A stretch of DNA of 6,253 nucleotides from an uncultured Clostridia bacterium. GTDB lineage: Bacteria > Bacillota > Clostridia > TANB77 > CAG-508. Under the pieces are notes generated by a model that did no database searches, was not told the origin of the DNA, and worked only from the letters and a program-made list of their open reading frames with translations. The translations under genes and the position numbers were made by a program. This document shows, piece by piece, positions 1 to 5,961 of this stretch. How positions within the stretch are numbered: position 1 is the first letter of the stretch; each line of letters starts with the position of its first letter. The stretch lies in contig CALYAH010000031.1 in assembly GCA_944393455.1 (NCBI GenBank), positions 1 to 6,253 of the forward strand, given 5' to 3'.

Positions 1-441
1 GGAGGACCGTTAATTTATCCAAATGGGGAAATTATAGGAATAAATACAGTAAAAATATCAACAGCAGAGGGAATTGGATTTGCAGTGCCAATTAATGTGA
101 TAAAACCAATTATTGAAAGTTTTAAAAATACAGGGCAATTTGAAGAAGCGACAATAGGAATTTATGCTTATGATAAAGAAGTGATACCATATTTAAATTC
201 AAGTTATAGTAATAATTTTACTAATGGAATTTATGTAGCACAAATAACAAAAAATGGACCAGCTGATAATACAGACTTAAAAGAAGGAGATATTATAACT
301 AGTATCGATGGTAATGCGCTAAATACGATGAATGATTTAAGGCAATATATTTATTCAAAAAAACCAGGAGACGAAGTGACTTTGGAAATAACAAGAGGAA
401 AAATTAATAGGCAAATAAAATTGATTTTGGGCAAGAGCTGA
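1..441 (+). CDS. HtrA/DegP-type serine protease, C-terminal part (5' end outside window)
   Basis: The frame is open from base 1 and gives 146 residues ending at TGA 439-441. It begins GGPL, then PNGEIIGINT and GIGFAVPI. This is the end of the trypsin-like domain of HtrA proteases: the family motif is GNSGGPL, so the catalytic Ser would be encoded just before the window. Residues about 51-143 form one PDZ domain, with the typical GIYV, GPADNTDLKEGDII and SIDGNALNTMNDL segments that bind the C-termini of substrate proteins. Family members of this kind are usually anchored by an N-terminal membrane helix and degrade misfolded proteins outside the membrane; the anchor and the His/Asp of the triad cannot be seen here. 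The GTG at 85 lies inside the protease domain and is not the start. The gene converges on the M23 peptidase gene, with the inverted repeat at 451-551 between them. Which paralogue it is cannot be decided. Confidence 0.95.
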   Translation, partial: GGPLIYPNGEIIGINTVKISTAEGIGFAVPINVIKPIIESFKNTGQFEEATIGIYAYDKEVIPYLNSSYSNNFTNGIYVAQITKNGPADNTDLKEGDIITSIDGNALNTMNDLRQYIYSKKPGDEVTLEITRGKINRQIKLILGKS

Positions 442-450
442 GTTTTAAGA

Positions 451-551
451 TGCTTTCTGGGACGGAGTAAAAAAACATCATTTACTTATTTAATGATTTA
501 ATTATTTATTTTAACGTTAACTGATGTTTTTTTACTCCGTCCCAAAAAGCA
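451..551. repeat. 101-bp imperfect palindrome, REP/MITE-like element between convergent genes
   Basis: Arms 451-480 and 522-551 are 30 bases each and complementary except for one position (C457 opposite A545). They enclose a 41-base AT-rich loop (481-521) that holds a 10-bp palindrome, TTAACGTTAA, at 511-520. The arms contain GGGACGGAGT, a GC-rich block that stands out from its surroundings, followed by seven A. The element fills most of the gap between the two stops (441 and 561). It could fold in RNA from either strand. The A7/T7 tracts lie inside the stem and no U-run follows it on either strand, so it is not a standard intrinsic terminator, though it may still end or stabilise both transcripts. 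GGGACGG-type palindromes recall REP-like repeats linked to Y1 (RAYT) transposases; that link is inference. No target-site duplication is evident. Confidence 0.85.
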
Positions 552-560
552 CAAAAAACA

Positions 561-1613
561 TTATTCATTAAAACTATCATCAATAAAATCATATTTTCTA
601 GAGTAATCTTTTGTTTCAGTATTGGACATATAAACTTCAGAGCGATTAGCCTTCAGAAATTCAATAATTTGATAAACATCAATCCAAATTTCATTAGGGC
701 TATCTACTTGAGATTCATCAAAAATCAGTTGTAACCCAAAATGAAGATGAGGGACATTAATGTTATTCACATTTTCTTCTGTACTATATCCTGTCATACC
801 AAGGTAACCAATTACATCTCCAGCTTTTACAGACATTCCTTCTTCCAATCCTTCGCTATAAGGATGGTTTTTTCTTAAATGAGCATAATAATAATATCTT
901 TTACCATCAAAACTACGAATTCCGACCCTCCATCCTCCATATTGATTCCAACCAAGATGTTCAACTATGCCAGATTCTACAGCAACAATGGGAGTCCCAA
1001 TACTTCCCATTAAGTCATTGCCAAGATGTGTTCTTTTAAAACCATATGATCTAGAATTTCCAAAATCATCATAATGACTAAAGGAATAGTTTTTTGCAAT
1101 AGGTAGAAAAGCTTTTATTCCATACTTTTCTTTAAAGTTTATAGATCCATCTTCAGAACTTGATTCAATAGAATAACTTCCAATAAAATTGCTAAGAATA
1201 GCAGAATAACTTTCAAAATAATAGTCATAGAATTTTAAATTCTGCGTTAAATCTTGTATTGTTTCCCCATTTTCTATTTTTGTTACCAAAGAGTCTAAGT
1301 CTGCTTTTTTGAAATTTTTAAAATTTCCACCATTTTTGCAAGCAAGATAAGAAAGTAATTCTATCCAGTTATATTTAATATCTTCATTATTATTGTGAGA
1401 ATCGATATCTAATTTTGCTGTCAGTTTTAAAGCTTCTGCAGTTACATTAAAATCAACCCATTTTATAAAATTATTGGTAGATGATGTAGAGCTTTCTTTT
1501 TCGTTAGCAAAAGAATAATAAAGCATGATAGAAGAGGTAAGTATTATTAAGATAATAACAGGAATGATAATTTTTCGATTAACTTTAAATACTTTTATTA
1601 ACAATGGATACAC
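561..1613 (-). CDS. Membrane-anchored M23 (LytM-type) metallopeptidase
   Basis: This 350-residue protein has a short basic N-terminus (KVFKVNRK), one membrane helix at about 14-36 and an outer region of about 130 residues of unknown fold. A C-terminal M23 domain spans about 170-325. The zinc and catalytic residues are all present: H196 and D200 in HLGND, H245 in YYYYAHLRK, and H289/H291 in VPHLHFG. It should therefore be an active zinc endopeptidase cutting peptidoglycan peptide bridges outside the membrane, unlike inactive LytM homologues. The segment around FSHYDDFGNSRSYGFKRTHLGND and YLGMTGYS resembles M23 proteins common in Clostridia (from memory). The start is uncertain. GTG at 1611-1613 is the first possible start after an in-frame TAG and has no clear Shine-Dalgarno. 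TTG three codons on (1602-1604) has GGGG eight bases upstream and may be the true start. A role in growth, division or sporulation cannot be told from sequence. Confidence 0.94.
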   Translation of the reverse strand: MYPLLIKVFKVNRKIIIPVIILIILTSSIMLYYSFANEKESSTSSTNNFIKWVDFNVTAEALKLTAKLDIDSHNNNEDIKYNWIELLSYLACKNGGNFKNFKKADLDSLVTKIENGETIQDLTQNLKFYDYYFESYSAILSNFIGSYSIESSSEDGSINFKEKYGIKAFLPIAKNYSFSHYDDFGNSRSYGFKRTHLGNDLMGSIGTPIVAVESGIVEHLGWNQYGGWRVGIRSFDGKRYYYYAHLRKNHPYSEGLEEGMSVKAGDVIGYLGMTGYSTEENVNNINVPHLHFGLQLIFDESQVDSPNEIWIDVYQIIEFLKANRSEVYMSNTETKDYSRKYDFIDDSFNE

Positions 1614-1680
1614 CCCATACTAATATATGTATAGAGGGAAAAACATATGAATTAAATTATTTATTAAAAGTTAAAAGCAT

Positions 1681-1686
1681 ATTATA
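1681..1686 (-). promoter_or_regulatory. Possible -10 box for the M23 peptidase gene
   Basis: A TATAAT hexamer reads on the minus strand about 68 bases upstream of the GTG start. No good -35 box lies 16-18 bases further upstream and there is no TGn extension. The region is very AT-rich, so a chance match is quite possible. Confidence 0.25.
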
Positions 1687-1759
1687 TTTTACTTTAAATA
1701 AATAATATAAAAAGGAGAGTATAGATTAATATAAAATCTTTAAAAAGTTGACATAAGTA

Positions 1760-1788
1760 TTGCTTTAAAAAAAGAAATATGATACAAT
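1760..1788 (+). promoter_or_regulatory. Sigma-A promoter with extended -10 for the deaminase-like gene
   Basis: TTGCTT (1760-1765) and TACAAT (1783-1788) are separated by exactly 17 bases. TGA lies directly before the -10, giving the TGn extension that compensates for the weak -35 (three of six consensus bases). Transcription would start near 1795, leaving a leader of about 25 bases before the ATG at 1821. Confidence 0.75.
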
Positions 1789-1804
1789 ATTACATAAAAT
1801 GAAA

Positions 1805-1813
1805 AAAGGTGGA
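1805..1813 (+). promoter_or_regulatory. Ribosome binding site of the deaminase-like gene
   Basis: AAAGGTGGA ends seven bases before the ATG at 1821 and matches AAGGAGG except for one base. It supports this ATG as the start. The AGGA at 1816-1819 is too close to the ATG to serve. Confidence 0.8.
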
Positions 1814-1820
1814 TTAGGAA

Positions 1821-4349
1821 ATGAAAAAGTTATTTAATAGATTTTTTTTGGATAAAGAAAAAGACATTATAGTTAATTTATATAAAGAAAAAGAAGATGA
1901 AATAAGATACGTATTACGAACACCAAATCATAATACAGGAAACTTAATTACCAACTTAGCTAAATTGTGTAATGTAGAAACCATTAAAGATAAAAATGAT
2001 ATGAAAATAATAACAGGAATTATACCAGCAAGTATTAATGGAGATAATGAGATTGTATATATTTTTAGATTAGGTGGAATAAAAATTGCTAATATCTATG
2101 AAAATGGAGAAATAGAAATAAAAGCAAAAATACCAGCTATTGCAAAAACGTTAATGTCTCAAACTAAGCAATATAAATTACCAATTGAAAAAACAATTGT
2201 AAAGTCATACATACTAAAAAGATCTAAATTCAGAACAGATTTACATACTCATATGAGTGCAAATTTAACACCAGACGTTTTAATTGCTTTAGGAATAGCA
2301 CGTCAAATTCGATATCCACTTTATTATATTAAAAAATTAAATTTAAGAATGTCAAAAGAGCAAGAAGAAAAAATATTAGAACAAAGAAAAGATGTAGAAA
2401 AACAGTTTGAAAACTCAAATTTAAAGGGAAAATATTTAACTAGAAAAATAGATGACAATACTTTTATTAATTTTGCTGATTTTATATTAAATAATTTAGA
2501 AAATGCTGATTACAATATTGCAAAAATAAGAAGTAGTTTGGCAATATTAAAAGATGGGCAAGCGGTTTTTACAAACCTAGAAAAGGTATATATTTATCGT
2601 TATGTATTCACAAAAGGAATAGAAGTAACAGAAAAAATAGAATTGAAGAATATTGAGAAAATACCAGAAAAAGATATTATAAAATATATAAAACAAATGC
2701 TAAAAGACCATGAAAAAGGAAGTATATATGAAAATAATAATTTAAGACAAGATAAATTATTATGGATTGCTAGGGAGTATAAAAAACAAGGAGTACAATA
2801 TGCAGAGATAGCAGATACAGAGCTTGTAAAATTAGGAACTCCAGCAACAAATTACCTAGAGGAAATACACGAGATTATGCCAAAAATAGAAAAAGAAACA
2901 GGTGTTGCTATTAGATTTTTAGCAGCTATTAGAAGGATACCATTAACAATTATAAAAGACCAAGAAACAAGTAGTTCTTATTTAAGAGAAAATTTAGATG
3001 TTATCAAGGCAGTAGCAAAAAGTCCTTATGTAGTAGGGAGCGACTTTATTGGAGAGGAAATTAACGATATTTCAGAATTGAAACCAGTAATTCAAGAACT
3101 TGTAAATTATGCTACTAAAGAAGATGAAGATTTTACAATTAGAATACATGCTGGAGAAAGTGATAGCCTAAGAGAGAATGTATCAAAAGCAATTAGAATT
3201 GTAATAGAATCAACTCCAGAAAATGCTACAATACCAAAAGTAAGAATTGGACATGGTTTGTATACACCAAATCTAGATTCAGAAGAAGGAAAAAGATTAA
3301 TAAAAGACTTAATAAAGTCAAAAGCTATATTAGAATTCCAATTAACATCAAATGTAAGATTAAACAACTTAAATGCATTAGATAATCACCCTTTAAAACA
3401 ATATATTAATAGTGGAATTAGATGTGTACAAGGGACCGATGGATGTGGCTTTTATGGAAGTGATACAATTGACGAACAACTAGCACTACAAAACTTATTA
3501 GGATTAAAAGATGAAGACTTTCTGAAAATGAGAGCAGTAGAAGATAAAGTTATAGAAAATAGTAGAAAATACTTTGAACGTAAAAGTGCAGAATTTGAAA
3601 CTTTTTTAAAAGGAAGAAGTATAAGAGAAGCGGTTTTAGAATTAGAAGAAAAGAATAGACAAGAAAGTAGTAAAATAAAAACAGATATGAGACTAAATAC
3701 AAATTTAGAATCTGAAAAAGTTTTAAAAGAAAAAATAAAAAAATTGCCTGAAAACAAAGTACCAATAATTATAGCAGGAGGAAGTTTTAATTCTAAGGGT
3801 AGAAAGACAGAATTGACAGAAGAAGGAAAAGAGATGTTAAAAAAATTAATGCAAAAAGTGGATACTAAAAAAGCATATTTTGTTATTGGTCATAAGATGG
3901 AAGGTTATGAAAAGGCAATTATAGATATTTCAAAGGAAATAAACAAAGAATTTGAAATTGATGCTATTATACCTAAATTAGTGTCAGAAAAAGTAAAAGA
4001 AAATTTATTGCAAAAAGAACTAAATGGGGTACGTATTTCTACAGAAAGAGAAGGATTAGGAATTTATAAAAGTTTTAATTATGAAATTTTTGAAAGAAGA
4101 AGTTCTGTTGTAGTTGCATTAGATGGAAATGCAGCGGTTTCTCATTTGGTACAAGAAGCAAAAAATGGAAAAGGAAAATCAAAAATTTATATAAATGAAG
4201 AGATTCCTGTTTTACAAGAAAAAGCTAAATCATTAGGGGGATATGTGATTCCATTTAATATGAGACAAAATATAGTTGAGAAAATTTTAGAAGATAATCC
4301 TGAAATAATGGAATTTTCTAATGATGTATATAAAAAAATAGATTTATAA
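1821..4349 (+). CDS. Adenosine/AMP deaminase-like amidohydrolase fused to a Rossmann-like (possibly SLOG/LOG) domain
   Basis: This 842-residue protein has four parts. Residues 1-130 form an unrecognised N-terminal region. Residues about 135-585 are a deaminase-type TIM barrel with H142/H144 (LHTH), H443 and E446 (IHAGE), H478 (RIGHG), SNVRLN at 510-515 and D540 (GTDG): all zinc ligands and the catalytic Glu. Residues 586-645 are a charged, probably helical linker. Residues 646-825 are an alpha/beta domain with PIIIAGGSFNSKG (648-660), FVIGH (687-691) and SVVVALDGNAAVSHLVQEA (762-780), resembling SLOG/LOG nucleotide-binding folds. Ordinary adenosine deaminases have about 340 residues; here the barrel itself is longer, with extra sequence at about 165-310. 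The usual Asp-Asp pair is Asp-Gly (540-541), so the substrate may not be plain adenosine. Hydrolytic deamination of an adenine nucleoside or nucleotide is inferred; the Rossmann domain could bind or hydrolyse a nucleotide. No signal peptide or membrane helix is seen, so it is probably cytosolic. It has its own promoter and terminator and is transcribed alone. Confidence 0.87.
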   Translation: MKKLFNRFFLDKEKDIIVNLYKEKEDEIRYVLRTPNHNTGNLITNLAKLCNVETIKDKNDMKIITGIIPASINGDNEIVYIFRLGGIKIANIYENGEIEIKAKIPAIAKTLMSQTKQYKLPIEKTIVKSYILKRSKFRTDLHTHMSANLTPDVLIALGIARQIRYPLYYIKKLNLRMSKEQEEKILEQRKDVEKQFENSNLKGKYLTRKIDDNTFINFADFILNNLENADYNIAKIRSSLAILKDGQAVFTNLEKVYIYRYVFTKGIEVTEKIELKNIEKIPEKDIIKYIKQMLKDHEKGSIYENNNLRQDKLLWIAREYKKQGVQYAEIADTELVKLGTPATNYLEEIHEIMPKIEKETGVAIRFLAAIRRIPLTIIKDQETSSSYLRENLDVIKAVAKSPYVVGSDFIGEEINDISELKPVIQELVNYATKEDEDFTIRIHAGESDSLRENVSKAIRIVIESTPENATIPKVRIGHGLYTPNLDSEEGKRLIKDLIKSKAILEFQLTSNVRLNNLNALDNHPLKQYINSGIRCVQGTDGCGFYGSDTIDEQLALQNLLGLKDEDFLKMRAVEDKVIENSRKYFERKSAEFETFLKGRSIREAVLELEEKNRQESSKIKTDMRLNTNLESEKVLKEKIKKLPENKVPIIIAGGSFNSKGRKTELTEEGKEMLKKLMQKVDTKKAYFVIGHKMEGYEKAIIDISKEINKEFEIDAIIPKLVSEKVKENLLQKELNGVRISTEREGLGIYKSFNYEIFERRSSVVVALDGNAAVSHLVQEAKNGKGKSKIYINEEIPVLQEKAKSLGGYVIPFNMRQNIVEKILEDNPEIMEFSNDVYKKIDL

Positions 4350-4350
4350 T

Positions 4351-4384
4351 ATAAAAGACTTTGTATAAATTACAAAGTCTTTTA

Positions 4385-4385
<1 letters not shown>
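4351..4385. terminator. Bidirectional terminator shared by the deaminase-like gene and tRNA-Arg
   Basis: Arms 4351-4365 and 4371-4385 are perfectly complementary over 15 bases around a five-base loop (TAAAT). Each strand reads A-tract, AGACTTTGTA-type stem, then TTTTAT, so it can end transcription both ways. It begins one base after the stop of the 842-residue gene, and its last base is also the final A of the tRNA-Arg CCA end on the minus strand. Confidence 0.92.
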
Positions 4386-4461
<76 letters not shown>

Positions 4462-4471
4462 ATACCTAATC

Positions 4472-4500
4472 ATTATACATTGGTTTTTAAAAATATTCAA
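4472..4500 (-). promoter_or_regulatory. Promoter of tRNA-Arg
   Basis: On the minus strand TTGAAT (4495-4500) and TATAAT (4472-4477) are separated by exactly 17 bases. The predicted start near 4465 leaves a leader of only about four bases before the tRNA 5' end at 4461. Confidence 0.85.
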
Positions 4501-4574
4501 TAGAAAAAAGAGAAATAATTAAAAAAATACTTATATTCCTATTTATAATAGAAAATGTGAAAGTTGTGTGAATT

Positions 4575-4601
4575 TTAGCACTCTCCTATTGACTTTGCTA
4601 A
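4575..4601. promoter_or_regulatory. Degenerate CIRCE operator (HrcA site) of hsp20
   Basis: The left half TTAGCACTC (4575-4583) matches the CIRCE consensus exactly. After the canonical nine-base spacer comes CTTTGCTAA (4593-4601), which matches six of nine bases of GAGTGCTAA. The changed bases are those that overlap the -35 box of the hsp20 promoter. CIRCE is bound by the HrcA repressor, which is released on heat shock. With one half degenerate, repression may be weaker than at groE or dnaK operons. The binding itself is inferred. Confidence 0.72.
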
Positions 4602-4616
4602 AAACAATGTTATAAT
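4589..4616 (+). promoter_or_regulatory. Sigma-A promoter of hsp20
   Basis: TTGACT (4589-4594) and TATAAT (4611-4616) are 16 bases apart, and TGT precedes the -10 as an extended element. It is close to consensus, as expected for a promoter kept silent by a repressor. The start would be near 4623, giving a leader of about 88 bases. The CIRCE-like operator covers the -35 box. Confidence 0.87.
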
Positions 4617-4693
4617 TATAATGTAAAAAGTAAAAGATATCTTTTAAAAATTAAATATGTGCTTACCTGAAATGGTGTCAACACATAAAAATG

Positions 4694-4701
4694 AAAGGAA
4701 G
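4694..4701 (+). promoter_or_regulatory. Ribosome binding site of hsp20
   Basis: AAAGGAAG ends nine bases before the first of three consecutive ATG codons (4711, 4714, 4717). Spacing favours the first, but the second cannot be excluded; the difference is one or two Met residues. Confidence 0.75.
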
Positions 4702-4710
4702 TAGATTTAT

Positions 4711-5130
4711 ATGATGATGATACCTAGAAGAAATGGATTTGGATTATTGGACGAGATTTTTAGAGATCCGTTTTTTACAAACGAGGAGAGTAAATTAATG
4801 AAAACAGATATTAAAGAAAAGAAGGATAAATATTTGATTGACATTGATTTACCAGGCTATAAAAAAGAAAACATTAAAATTTCAATAGAAGAAGGATACT
4901 TGACAATTCATGCTAAAACAGATTCTCAAAATGAAGAAAAAGAAGAAGGTAAATTTGTAAGAAAAGAAAGATATGTTGGAGAATGTTCAAGAAGTTTCTA
5001 TGTAGGCGAAGCAGTTAAAGAGGGAGATATAAAGGCATCTTTCAGAAATGGAACTTTACAATTAGAAATTCCAAAGAAAGAAGAAAAGAGAGAATTACCA
5101 GAAAAAAGATATATTCCAATTGATGATTAA
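4711..5130 (+). CDS. Small heat-shock protein, Hsp20/alpha-crystallin family
   Basis: At 139 residues this has normal length for a bacterial small heat-shock protein. A short N-terminal arm (FGLLDEIFRDPFF, about 10-22) is followed by the alpha-crystallin domain at about 29-122. That domain includes DLPGYKKENIKISIEEGYLTIHA and ends in the family signature GTLQLEIPK (114-122). The C-terminal tail carries IPI at 135-137, the I-x-I motif that docks into neighbouring subunits during oligomer assembly. It is a cytosolic, ATP-independent holdase that keeps unfolding proteins soluble for later refolding. It is a single-gene unit with an extended -10 promoter, a degenerate CIRCE over the -35 and its own terminator, so heat-inducible control by HrcA is likely. 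Clostridial homologues are often called hsp18 or hsp20; no specific symbol is assigned. Confidence 0.97.
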   Translation: MMMIPRRNGFGLLDEIFRDPFFTNEESKLMKTDIKEKKDKYLIDIDLPGYKKENIKISIEEGYLTIHAKTDSQNEEKEEGKFVRKERYVGECSRSFYVGEAVKEGDIKASFRNGTLQLEIPKKEEKRELPEKRYIPIDD

Positions 5131-5145
5131 AAAATAGAAAGATTA

Positions 5146-5180
5146 ATAGCAAGTAATTAATTACTTGCTATCTTTTATTT
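5146..5180 (+). terminator. Terminator of hsp20
   Basis: An 11-bp perfect stem (5146-5156 with 5161-5171) around loop TTAA is followed by CTTTTATTT. AAAG at 5138-5141 can pair with CTTT at 5172-5175 across a four-base bulge. It starts 16 bases after the hsp20 stop. Confidence 0.85.
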
Positions 5181-5285
5181 ACAAATAAAAAATAGCTTAA
5201 TAGAAAAATTTTTGTTGTAATAGAATTTTGAATACGCAAACATTAACACGGTTCAAAAAATTATTAAAAAATCTATAAAAAAATC

Positions 5286-5314
5286 TTGCAAAGTTAAAAA
5301 AAATGTGGTATTAT
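5286..5314 (+). promoter_or_regulatory. Promoter of tRNA-Pro
   Basis: TTGCAA (5286-5291) and TATTAT (5309-5314) are separated by 17 bases, with TGG directly before the -10 as an extended element. Transcription would start near 5321, about 23 bases before the tRNA. Confidence 0.82.
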
Positions 5315-5343
5315 ATATAAGCGTCTAATAAAATATTATAAAT

Positions 5344-5419
5344 CGAGGTGTAGCGCAGTTGGTAGCGCGCGTGGTTTGGGACCATGAGGTCGCAGGTTCG
5401 ATCCCTGTCACCTCGACCA
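5344..5419 (+). tRNA. tRNA-Pro(TGG)
   Basis: This is a complete 76-base cloverleaf with encoded CCA (5417-5419). Acceptor CGAGGTG pairs with CACCTCG, discriminator A. The D arm contains AGCGCAGTTGGTAGCGC, and the T arm is GCAGG, loop TTCGATC, then CCTGT (one G-T pair). The anticodon stem CGTGG/CCATG encloses loop TTTGGGA, placing TGG at 34-36, which reads Pro CCN codons, chiefly CCA. It is transcribed alone from its own promoter and ends at the hairpin beginning at 5435. Confidence 0.98.
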
Positions 5420-5434
5420 ATGTAAAAATATTGT

Positions 5435-5475
5435 TAAAAGGCTTGAAATCTAGTAGTTTCAAGCCTTTTATTTAT
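5435..5475 (+). terminator. Terminator of tRNA-Pro
   Basis: A 14-bp perfect stem (5435-5448 with 5457-5470) contains AGGCTTGAAA and its complement around an eight-base loop, ending in TTTTATTT. It lies 15 bases after the tRNA. Confidence 0.92.
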
Positions 5476-5521
5476 TGTATCCGGACTTTAATGTTATTTG
5501 TAACTGTACTTGAGAGTGTCT

Positions 5522-5574
5522 AAAAAAGGCTGTAATATACTATTTTACTATATTAGTCTTTGTTAGCCTTTTTC
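5522..5574 (-). terminator. Two-part hairpin, probable terminator of the DUF4190-like gene
   Basis: AAAAAGGCT (5523-5531) pairs with AGCCTTTTT (5565-5573). Inside it TAATATA (5533-5539) pairs with TATATTA (5549-5555), leaving an uneven internal loop. Read on the minus strand, the outer stem ends AGCC followed by six T, as in an intrinsic terminator. It lies about 125 bases after the DUF4190-like stop, and no closer terminator is seen. It would also fold on the plus strand, where the preceding tRNA unit already has a terminator. Confidence 0.55.
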
Positions 5575-5698
5575 ATAACTGCTTACACTTAACTCTCCAC
5601 TTATTTAATACAATTTATTAAACAGTAGGTTTTCTTTATGTCTGTATCCAATTAAATCATAAAAAACAATATTTATAAAATTATTTTTCTTTGTTCAT

Positions 5699-5956
5699 TT
5701 AATTATTATTTGCTAACCACAAAATGATAACCATACTTATATATATAAATGTACATATGCTAACTCCAATAATTCCTGTAATTAGCCCAGATTTTCCAAG
5801 TCTACTTCCTGTCTTTTTAGTGCTTTTCGCTCCTAAAACAATTGCTAATATTCCTGTTGGTAAGCTAATATAATAAAACAATCCTGACAAAATTGATATA
5901 ATTCCCAATACTAGTGAACTAACTCCTGCTGCCATTTTTTTTCTATTCTCTTCCAT
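5699..5956 (-). CDS. Small DUF4190-like membrane protein
   Basis: This 85-residue protein has a short basic head (MEENRKK) and a hydrophobic segment with a Pro/Gly break (about 9-43, ending TGILAIVLGAKSTKK). A basic loop (46-55) follows, then a second hydrophobic segment (57-81, GLITGIIGVSICTFIYISM). The pattern of VLGIISIL, LPTGILAIVLGAK and SGLITGIIG matches DUF4190 proteins, two-helix membrane proteins without known function. ATG at 5954-5956 is supported by AAAGGAGG (5967-5974) ten bases upstream. This ribosome binding site lies within the last codons of the preceding gene, whose stop is five bases before the ATG, so the two are translationally coupled. No catalytic residues are seen; it may assist or anchor its partner, which is only a guess. 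Confidence 0.8.
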   Translation of the reverse strand: MEENRKKMAAGVSSLVLGIISILSGLFYYISLPTGILAIVLGAKSTKKTGSRLGKSGLITGIIGVSICTFIYISMVIILWLANNN

Positions 5957-5961
5957 ATTTA

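Noticed and set aside
451..551. The palindrome as a standard intrinsic terminator
   Set aside because: The U-tract on either strand is inside the long stem and none follows it; the short stem that would precede the U-tract is only five base pairs with a 41-base loop.
1748..1753. Perfect TTGACA as the -35 of the deaminase-like gene
   Set aside because: It lies 24 bases from TATGAT and 29 from TACAAT, too far for a sigma-A promoter. TTGCTT at 1760 with a 17-base spacer and extended -10 fits better.
1711..1753. AAGGAGAG at 1712-1719 as ribosome binding site of a short gene
   Set aside because: No ATG or GTG follows at usable distance; the only nearby start, TTG at 1748, meets a stop after one more codon.
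3107..3765. Open frames on the minus strand opposite the deaminase-like gene
   Set aside because: They lie within a clear coding region on the other strand, are rich in Phe/Leu/Ser as expected of reverse-frame translation of A-rich codons, and show no family motif.
1821..4349. The deaminase-like gene as the RdrB part of a RADAR anti-phage system
   Set aside because: RADAR needs the RdrA ATPase next to the deaminase. The neighbours here are a peptidase on the opposite strand and a tRNA, the gene has its own promoter and terminator, and no other defence gene is visible.
4691..4714. Seven-codon upstream frame ending across the hsp20 start
   Set aside because: It has no Shine-Dalgarno of its own and overlaps the hsp20 ribosome binding site; ATG triplets are frequent by chance here.
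5516..5574. Remnant of an insertion-sequence end around GAGTGTCTAAAAAA
   Set aside because: No matching second end, transposase fragment or target duplication is visible; a terminator hairpin explains most of it.
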